DNA of 6,682 nt. Origin: Candidatus Omnitrophota bacterium. Lineage in GTDB: Bacteria > Omnitrophota > 4484-213. Positions 1 to 3,394 of the stretch are shown piece after piece (the first letter of the stretch is position 1; each line of letters opens with the position of its first letter). The translations under genes were made by a program, and so were the position numbers. The notes under the pieces were generated by a model. The model was not told the DNA's origin. It saw only the letters and a list, made by a program, of their open reading frames with translations, and made no database searches. The stretch is from positions 1-6,682 of the forward strand of contig DAOWIN010000054.1 of assembly GCA_030640885.1 (NCBI GenBank), given 5' to 3'.

Positions 1-76
1 TCAAAATCTTTCCTTTTTTCCCTCTATCCTTCCCAGTAATAACAACAACCGTATCGCCTTTTTTGATTTTTAACAT
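1..76 (-). CDS. rplX: 50S ribosomal protein L24, N-terminal fragment (runs off the left edge)
   Basis: Only the first 25 codons lie in the window. The peptide starts MLKIKKGDTVVVITGK and continues with a DRGKKGKIL segment, which is the KOW motif at the start of bacterial L24. L24 binds 23S rRNA early and helps start 50S assembly. The ATG at 74-76 fits the family start, and a weak purine-rich ribosome site (AGAGAAG) lies just upstream on the minus strand. It follows rplN as in the canonical spc operon. The 58-nt spacer to the rplN stop is largely a heptamer repeat. The remainder of the gene is outside the window, so integrity cannot be judged. Confidence 0.93.
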   Translation of the reverse strand, partial: MLKIKKGDTVVVITGKDRGKKGKIL

Positions 77-101
77 TGTCTTCTCTGCTTTAAATTTCTC
101 T

Positions 102-136
102 GGCTTGTAGCTTGGAACCTGTAGCCTGAAACTTTC
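102..136. repeat. Heptamer repeat array in the rplN-rplX spacer
   Basis: Five consecutive 7-nt units can be read on the + strand: GGCTTGT, AGCTTGG, AACCTGT, AGCCTGA, AACTTTC. They share a degenerate RRCYTGK pattern in a fixed 7-nt phase. The last unit overlaps the rplN stop codon (TGA, 135-137). The units resemble those in the rplV tail and the rpoC tail, in the same orientation relative to transcription. No coding or RNA function is evident. Confidence 0.6.
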
Positions 137-503
137 ATACCACTTCCGGCGCTAAGGAAATAATCTTAGTAAATCCCTTGTTTCTTAACTCGCGCGCGAC
201 CGGACCAAAAACCCGTGTGCCGCGCGGGTTATTTTGCTCATCGATGATAATTACTGCGTTAGAATCAAAACGCAAATAAGAACCGTCCTTTCGGCGAGTA
301 GGACTCTTTGTTCTCGCTATCACCCCTTTAACTACTTCTCCCTTCTTTATGGCGCTATTAGGTATTGTTTCCTTTACATTAACAACAATAATGTCTCCCA
401 AAAAAGCACACTTCCGATTGCCTCGTTTTAACACCTTGATACAAGAAACCTTTCTTGCCCCGGAATTATCAGCAACTGTCAAAATTGTACGCATCTGGAT
501 CAT
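135..503 (-). CDS. rplN: 50S ribosomal protein L14
   Basis: Complete 122-residue protein, the usual L14 length. It begins MIQMRTILTVADNSGARKV, the classic L14 N-terminus, and carries the family signature around residues 60-86 (GVIARTK, RRKDGSYLRFDSNAVII). It continues with NNPRGTRVFGPVARELR and ends ISLAPEVV. L14 sits on the 50S face at the inter-subunit bridge with 16S rRNA and near L19; it is also the target of the silencing factor RsfS. The ATG at 501-503 matches the conserved start, but there is no Shine-Dalgarno sequence directly upstream because the leader is occupied by TTTCGTCATT-type repeats. The stop TGA lies in the first unit of a heptamer array. It is flanked by rpsQ and rplX as in the standard spc operon. 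Confidence 0.98.
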   Translation of the reverse strand: MIQMRTILTVADNSGARKVSCIKVLKRGNRKCAFLGDIIVVNVKETIPNSAIKKGEVVKGVIARTKSPTRRKDGSYLRFDSNAVIIIDEQNNPRGTRVFGPVARELRNKGFTKIISLAPEVV

Positions 504-512
504 TGCTTAAAC

Positions 513-575
513 AATGACGAATTTCCTAATGATGAATGGCAAATTTCCCAGTTTCGTCATTCGGATTTCGTCATT
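513..575. repeat. TTTCGTCATT repeat cluster filling the rpsQ-rplN spacer
   Basis: Two identical direct copies of TTTCGTCATT lie at 552-561 and 566-575, 14 nt apart. An inverted copy, AATGACGAA, lies at 513-521, so the outer arms can form a 9-bp stem around a ~31-nt loop. The copy at 566-575 overlaps the rpsQ stop: the TGA (571-573) is part of the repeat read on the minus strand (AATGACGAAA). The whole 67-nt spacer between rpsQ and rplN is essentially this cluster. It is a different family from the heptamer arrays. Confidence 0.65.
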
Positions 576-810
576 TGATCATTTCTACTATCCGCCATCT
601 CTTTTCTTTAGACAAGGGACGTGTTTCTCTGATTCGGACTTTATCTCCTACCTTGCTTTCATTCTTTGCGTCCTCAGCTTTGACTTTGGAAAATTATTTA
701 ACTGTTTTGTTATAAAGCGGATATTTAACTAAACGTTCAAGTTTGACCACTCTGGTTTTATGCATCTTATCGCTTGTTACCACACCTACTTTTTCTTTTT
801 GCTTTCCCAT
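571..810 (-). pseudogene. rpsQ: 30S ribosomal protein S17, reading frame interrupted by an in-frame TAA at codon 39
   Basis: From ATG 808-810 the frame reads MGKQKEKVGVVTSDKMHKTR, continues to YPLYNKTVK, meets TAA at 694-696, and resumes in the same frame as FSKVKAEDAKNESKVGDKVR and IRETRPLSKEKRWRIVEMIK, ending at TGA 571-573. Both halves are unmistakable S17 (OB-fold, binds 16S rRNA in the 5' domain, a primary assembly protein). Total span is 79 codons, normal for the family, and no frameshift is needed. The TAA falls where family members have the basic residue of the K-R/K-x-S/T-K segment (E. coli YGKFIKRTTKLH). AAA to TAA is a single change that would restore lysine. S17 is normally encoded once and is important for growth, so this is either a consensus or strain error, a readthrough site, or a decayed copy. 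rplP and rplV end in TAA, so TAA is used as a normal stop here. There is no obvious in-frame restart codon after the stop. The start is preceded by CTTTAATTAAAG rather than a clear ribosome site. Confidence 0.9.
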
Positions 811-850
811 CTTTAATTAAAGAACATACCAGCAATAAGCTGTTATATGT
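811..850. other. Palindrome and small hairpin in the rpmC-rpsQ spacer
   Basis: The 46-nt spacer holds a perfect 12-bp palindrome, CTTTAATTAAAG (811-822), immediately before the rpsQ start codon. It also holds an imperfect stem-loop at 824-850: ACATA pairs with TATGT and CAGC with GCTG around an AATAA loop, with a C/TTA internal loop. No U-tract follows, so it is not a typical terminator. It may influence rpsQ translation, but that is only inference. Confidence 0.4.
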
Positions 851-856
851 ATCAAC

Positions 857-1090
857 TCAATTTGCGATTTTAACTTGCGCAGACGAAACAACTTGTTCAC
901 TTCTGAATTTCATCTCATTCTGTATAGTTAAAACTCGAGCAATATCCCTCTTTATCTGTTTAATCTGAGCAAATTTCTCAAACCTTCCTGTCCCCATTTT
1001 CTGTCTTAAGAGAAAAAGCTCCTTTCTTAAAAATTCTAACTTCTGTCCTAATTCTTCCTCGGTCAATTCGCGTAAATCTTTTGCTTTCAT
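857..1090 (-). CDS. rpmC: 50S ribosomal protein L29
   Basis: The protein reads MKAKDLRELTEEELGQKLEF, then LRKELFLLRQKMGTGRFEKF, then IKQIKRDIARVLTIQNEMKF, the two-helix coiled hairpin of L29 near the polypeptide exit tunnel, where SRP and trigger factor dock. I place the start at ATG 1088-1090 (77 residues) because L29 proteins begin MKxxELR. An upstream in-frame ATG (1103-1105) would add MNLLN but lies inside the first hairpin of element A. Neither start has a recognisable Shine-Dalgarno sequence. The C-terminus runs about 12-15 residues past the usual L29 end (RSEQVVSSAQVKIAN). The gene sits between rplP and rpsQ as in the S10 operon, but the 174-nt gap to rplP is unusual for this tightly packed operon and is filled by element A. 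Confidence 0.95.
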   Translation of the reverse strand: MKAKDLRELTEEELGQKLEFLRKELFLLRQKMGTGRFEKFAQIKQIKRDIARVLTIQNEMKFRSEQVVSSAQVKIAN

Positions 1091-1266
1091 ATTCAATAAG
1101 TTCATAACTTACGGAAGTGTGAAACACGACGTAAGTTATTTGAACGCATTGAACCCTGTTAAATAATCCGCCATAGGCGGATTGCCGCAAAGCGGCATTT
1201 AACGGGGTAAATTCCACTAACAAATTTACGGAGCACAAAGTGCTTCGCAAATTTGAGTGTTATTTA
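1090..1266. repeat. Composite three-hairpin intergenic element, copy A (rplP-rpmC)
   Basis: The whole rplP-rpmC spacer folds into three consecutive inverted repeats. Hairpin 1 (1100-1145): ATAACTTACG pairs with CGTAAGTTAT, extended by GTTC/GAAC, with an inner GTGT-GAA-ACAC tip. Hairpin 2 (1153-1208): ACCCTGTTAAAT pairs with ATTTAACGGGGT (one T-G wobble) and encloses two perfect small hairpins, AATCCGCC-ATA-GGCGGATT and GCCGC-AAA-GCGGC, giving a three-way junction. Hairpin 3 (1215-1259): CACT-AA bulge-CAAATTT pairs with AAATTTG-AGTG, tip AGCAC-AAA-GTGCT. The edges are near-identical hexamers TATTCA (1090-1095) and TATTTA (1261-1266); the latter contains the rplP stop codon. The joints match copy B: ATTCAATRAG, CGGAA, ATTGAACCC, GGGTRAATTC and ACTAA. 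No protein is encoded. There is no U-tract, so it is not a classic terminator. Confidence 0.8.
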
Positions 1267-1668
1267 GCGCTCCACAAATTCTGTACGAAAAGGCAATTTA
1301 TGAGCACAAAGCCGCATTGCTTCACGGGCCAAATTACGAGGTACCCCTTCCATCTCAAACAGAATCTTTCCCGGTTTTATCACGCAAACCCAATGGTCGG
1401 GGGCTCCTTTCCCTTTACCCATTCTTGTCTCTGCGGGCTTCTTGCTTACTGGTTTATCAGGAAAAACCCTTATCCAAATTTTCCCTTCCCGTTGGACTTT
1501 GCGGGTTAAAGCCACACGAGCAGATTCAATCTGGTTATCTCTGAGCCAAGCGCATTCGTTCGTTTTTAAACCATATTTACCGAAACTAAGTCGGGAACCT
1601 TTTACACTCATTCCTTTGCGGCGACCCCGCTGGCTTTTGCGAAATTTAACTCTCTTAGGCATTAACAT
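1264..1668 (-). CDS. rplP: 50S ribosomal protein L16
   Basis: Complete 134-residue protein, close to the ~137 of the family. It opens MLMPKRVKFRKSQRGRRKGM, the standard bacterial L16 start, and carries the signature segment RMGKGKGAPDHWVCVIKPG at about residues 82-100 and the end LPFRTEFV. L16 sits by the A and P tRNA sites in the 50S subunit and is needed for late assembly and peptidyl transfer. ATG 1666-1668 is preferred to the internal methionine at residue 3 because MLxPKRVK is the common family start; only a weak GTGAG-like ribosome site precedes it. It lies 32 nt after rpsC. Its TAA stop is contained in the edge hexamer of element A. Confidence 0.98.
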   Translation of the reverse strand: MLMPKRVKFRKSQRGRRKGMSVKGSRLSFGKYGLKTNECAWLRDNQIESARVALTRKVQREGKIWIRVFPDKPVSKKPAETRMGKGKGAPDHWVCVIKPGKILFEMEGVPRNLAREAMRLCAHKLPFRTEFVER

Positions 1669-1700
1669 CTTATACTCACTTTATCTACAAAATTATTTTC

Positions 1701-2387
1701 TTACGAATTTCTCCTCATATTCCTACCTATATTTTGATTCTTACTGTCTAATGTTTGATTTTTCTCAATCTCTTCTCCCTTATAGATCCATACCTTCACT
1801 CCAATTATCCCATAAGTAGTGCGTGCCTCCCAAAACCCATAATTAATATCCGCTTTAAAGGTATGCAAAGGAATCTTCCCCTGCCGATAGCTTTCACTGC
1901 GTGCAATCTCTGCTCCGGCCAATCTACCAGTGCAAAGTATCCTTATTCCCTTTACCCCTCGATTTAAAGCCAAACCAATCGCCTTTTTCATTACTCGGCG
2001 GAAAGGAATTCGTCTCTCCAGCTGGGAAGCTACTGCCTCAGCAACTAACTGAGCATCCGTTTCTATTCCTCTTGTTTCTTTTATATTGATATAAACATCT
2101 CTCTTTACCAAATCGCAAACATCCTTTTTCAAACGGTCTATCTCTTGCCCCCTTCTGCCAATGATTATTCCCGCTTTGGCTGAGCAAATATCTATTCTAA
2201 CTTTATCACCTAATCGGCTTATTTCAATCCGTGAAATCCCGCTACGAAAAAGCCTTTTTTTAATATAACGGCGAATAATTACATCCTCGTAAAGAAATTG
2301 GGCATAGCGCTTCTTATCAAACCACTTTGAACGCCACTGCTTGGTTAAAATTAAACGATTGCTTAACGGCAATACCTTTTGTCCCAT
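1701..2387 (-). CDS. rpsC: 30S ribosomal protein S3
   Basis: Complete 228-residue S3. It begins MGQKV and contains the type-2 KH domain with the GIIIGRRGQEIDRL motif (GRRG at 77-80). It has the mRNA-entry-channel basic patch IPFRRVMKKA (128-137), tied to ribosomal helicase activity in E. coli S3, and the C-terminal signature GVKGIRILCTGRLAGAEIAR followed by GKIPLHTFKADINYG. The conserved body ends at VKVWIYKGE; the last ~24 residues are a polar tail with little similarity expected to the family. The N-terminal segment LPLSNRLIL departs from the common NPIGFRLG. The start is supported by a clear GGAGT ribosome site 7 nt upstream (+ strand ACTCC, 2391-2395). It is the first gene downstream of a strong promoter-like sequence in the rplV-rpsC gap. 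Confidence 0.98.
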   Translation of the reverse strand: MGQKVLPLSNRLILTKQWRSKWFDKKRYAQFLYEDVIIRRYIKKRLFRSGISRIEISRLGDKVRIDICSAKAGIIIGRRGQEIDRLKKDVCDLVKRDVYINIKETRGIETDAQLVAEAVASQLERRIPFRRVMKKAIGLALNRGVKGIRILCTGRLAGAEIARSESYRQGKIPLHTFKADINYGFWEARTTYGIIGVKVWIYKGEEIEKNQTLDSKNQNIGRNMRRNS

Positions 2388-2402
2388 CTTACTCCTTTGC
2401 TA

Positions 2403-2441
2403 CTACCCACATGCAAAAACAACCTTTCTCCCCATTTTCAT
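2403..2441 (-). other. Possible 12-codon leader ORF between the promoter and rpsC
   Basis: Inside the predicted rpsC leader an ATG (2439-2441) opens a short frame, MKMGRKVVFACG, that ends at TAG (2403-2405) just before the rpsC ribosome site. An AAGG lies about nine nucleotides upstream of this ATG. Such short frames arise often by chance and nothing in the peptide identifies it; it is listed only because it lies between a strong promoter and an r-protein gene. Confidence 0.2.
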
Positions 2442-2472
2442 CTAAATTACCTTAATTGATTATCTGAAAATA

Positions 2473-2501
2473 AGTATAGCATATAGTATAAAAACTGTCA
2501 A
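2473..2501 (-). promoter_or_regulatory. Strong sigma70-type promoter upstream of rpsC
   Basis: On the minus strand a consensus -35 TTGACA (2496-2501) is followed by a 17-nt spacer and -10 TATACT (2473-2478), with an extended -10 TGC directly before the hexamer. Transcription would begin near the A at 2465, leaving a ~78-nt leader before the rpsC ATG. The 154-nt rplV-rpsC gap is otherwise non-coding apart from a possible short leader frame. A promoter here would drive rpsC, rplP, rpmC, rpsQ, rplN and rplX independently of rpoC-rpsS-rplV. Confidence 0.75.
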
Positions 2502-2541
2502 AACCATTTTAGAAATCATTACTTGTAGAACTTTATAACTT

Positions 2542-2934
2542 TTAGGACTTTGTCTTAGGGCTTGGAGCTTGTGGCTTGGAGCTTGGGACTTGCAGTTTAC
2601 TTATTCTATCTACTTCTACATACAAATGCGTTGTACGATGCAGTATTTGCGCTCCTCTTCCCATTGCCCGCGCCCGAAACCTTTTTTGCCTTGCCCCATC
2701 GCTGGCAAATATGCGATTGATATAGATATCCTCTAATTTTATTTCTTTTTCTTTCTGTTGAGCATTATTGATCGCTGATTTCAGCACCTTTCTCACGCAA
2801 TAAACAACCCCTTTATTGGTATTGTCTAATATTGCCAATGCTTTATCGCTTCTCTCTCCGCGAATTAAATCAATAACCTTTCTTACTTTGTAAGGAGTAC
2901 CCTTTAGATATTTTCCTTTTGCTGATGCTAACAT
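2542..2934 (-). CDS. rplV: 50S ribosomal protein L22 with a repeat-derived C-terminal tail
   Basis: 130-residue L22. The body reads MLASAKGKYLKGTPYKVRKV, then IDLIRGERSDKALAIL, with the loop and signature RARAMGRGAQILHRTTHLYVEV that reaches the exit tunnel and binds 23S rRNA. Family members end near the HxxVxV strand; here ~18 further residues, KLQVPSSKPQAPSPKTKS, follow. They are encoded by tandem heptamers (2545-2600), and the stop TAA (2542-2544) abuts the array, so the tail looks like repeat DNA captured as coding sequence. The ATG (2932-2934) fits the family start, but no ribosome site precedes it; the leader is element B, whose edge hexamer CATTCA includes the start codon. It lies between rpsS and rpsC as in the S10 operon, with unusually long gaps on both sides (163 and 154 nt). 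Confidence 0.97.
   Translation of the reverse strand: MLASAKGKYLKGTPYKVRKVIDLIRGERSDKALAILDNTNKGVVYCVRKVLKSAINNAQQKEKEIKLEDIYINRIFASDGARQKRFRARAMGRGAQILHRTTHLYVEVDRISKLQVPSSKPQAPSPKTKS
2545..2600. repeat. Heptamer repeat array coding for the L22 tail
   Basis: Eight 7-nt units lie in phase on the + strand: GGACTTT, GTCTTAG, GGCTTGG, AGCTTGT, GGCTTGG, AGCTTGG, GACTTGC, AGTTTAC. More degenerate CTT-spaced units may continue left to about 2521. Because seven is not a multiple of three, successive units are read in rotating frames, giving the mixed Lys/Pro/Ser/Gln tail of L22. Confidence 0.75.
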
Positions 2935-3100
2935 TCAATGAGCACGCGATTTGCGGAATACAATGAACGCAAATTGCTGTGTGAATTGAACCCAGCACTA
3001 ATTTTCTACTTTGGATAACTTCTCTGAAAAATTAGTGCTGGGTGAATTCAACTAAACAATTTAGCTGTAGCTTCGCCTTGCTAAATTGTAGTTTCATTCA
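2932..3100. repeat. Composite three-hairpin intergenic element, copy B (rpsS-rplV)
   Basis: Homologous in layout to copy A. Hairpin 1 (2943-2981): GCGATTTGCG pairs with CGCAAATTGC (one G-U) around a GAATACAATGAA loop, extended by CAC/GTG. Hairpin 2 (2990-3043): a perfect 16-bp stem, ACCCAGCACTAATTTT with AAAATTAGTGCTGGGT, extended outward by GAATT/AATTC across a small internal loop. Hairpin 3 (3050-3093): AACT-AA bulge-ACAATTTAGC pairs with GCTAAATTGT-AGTT. The element is bounded by exact 6-bp direct repeats CATTCA (2932-2937 and 3095-3100); one contains the rplV start codon and the other the rpsS TGA stop. It accounts for the whole rpsS-rplV spacer and encodes no protein. Confidence 0.82.
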
Positions 3101-3382
3101 CTTTTTATCCTTCGCCTTGTCCGTTTTCGAGCCGTGTTTTCTAAAAACGCGTGTCGGCGAAAACTCACCCAATTTATAGCCTACCATATTCTCCGAAATA
3201 AACACGGGGAAAAAATTCTTTCCGTTATGAACAAGAAAGGTATATCCTACAAAATCCGGAGTTATTGTTGATCGACGCGACCAAGTCTTGATTGCTTTTT
3301 TCTCTCTGCTGTGCTTCATTTTGTTCAACTTCTCTAATAATCTATCGTCTGCATAAGGCCCTTTTTTAATTGAACGCCCCAT
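3098..3382 (-). CDS. rpsS: 30S ribosomal protein S19
   Basis: Complete 94-residue S19: MGRSIKKGPYADDRLLEKL at the start, KTWSRRSTITPDFVGYTFLV, then VHNGKNFFPVFISENMVGYK and LGEFSPTRVFRKHG, with a basic Lys/Asp-rich tail. S19 lies in the 30S head, partners S13, and contacts the inter-subunit bridge and the A-site tRNA region. The start at 3380-3382 has a clear AAGGAG ribosome site (3388-3393) whose first two bases belong to the rpoC stop codon, so translation is probably coupled to rpoC. Normally rpsS follows rplB; here it follows rpoC directly, 9 nt away. Its stop TGA lies in the edge repeat of element B. Confidence 0.98.
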   Translation of the reverse strand: MGRSIKKGPYADDRLLEKLNKMKHSREKKAIKTWSRRSTITPDFVGYTFLVHNGKNFFPVFISENMVGYKLGEFSPTRVFRKHGSKTDKAKDKK

Positions 3383-3387
3383 ATTTT

Positions 3388-3394
3388 CTCCTTA
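3388..3394 (-). promoter_or_regulatory. rpsS ribosome binding site overlapping the rpoC stop codon
   Basis: The minus strand reads TAAGGAG: the rpoC stop TAA (3392-3394) shares its AA with AAGGAG, which sits 5 nt before the rpsS ATG. The spacing is good for initiation and predicts coupling of S19 to beta' synthesis. Confidence 0.8.

Noticed and set aside
694..696. TAA reassigned as a sense codon in this organism
   Set aside because: rplP, rpsC, rplV and rpoC in the same window terminate at TAA at or just past their expected family ends, so TAA works as a stop here.
1103..1105. Upstream ATG as the rpmC start
   Set aside because: It adds MNLLN not seen in the family, lies within a hairpin arm, and the homologous element edge places the gene boundary at 1090; it cannot be fully excluded.
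1145..1160. GGGTTCAAT on the minus strand as a tRNA T-arm
   Set aside because: The motif is in both elements, but there is no acceptor stem or anticodon arm around it; it is a joint between hairpins.
978..1250. A 90-codon minus-strand open frame over rpmC and element A
   Set aside because: It overlaps rpmC in another frame and translates the palindromes of element A; no family resemblance.
1240..1819. Long plus-strand open frames opposite rplP and rpsC
   Set aside because: They are antisense to genes with clear family identity and show no recognisable protein.
2990..3043. The 16-bp hairpin as a rho-independent terminator after rpsS
   Set aside because: No U-rich run follows the stem on either strand, and it would cut the operon between rpsS and rplV; the homologous copy A also lacks one.
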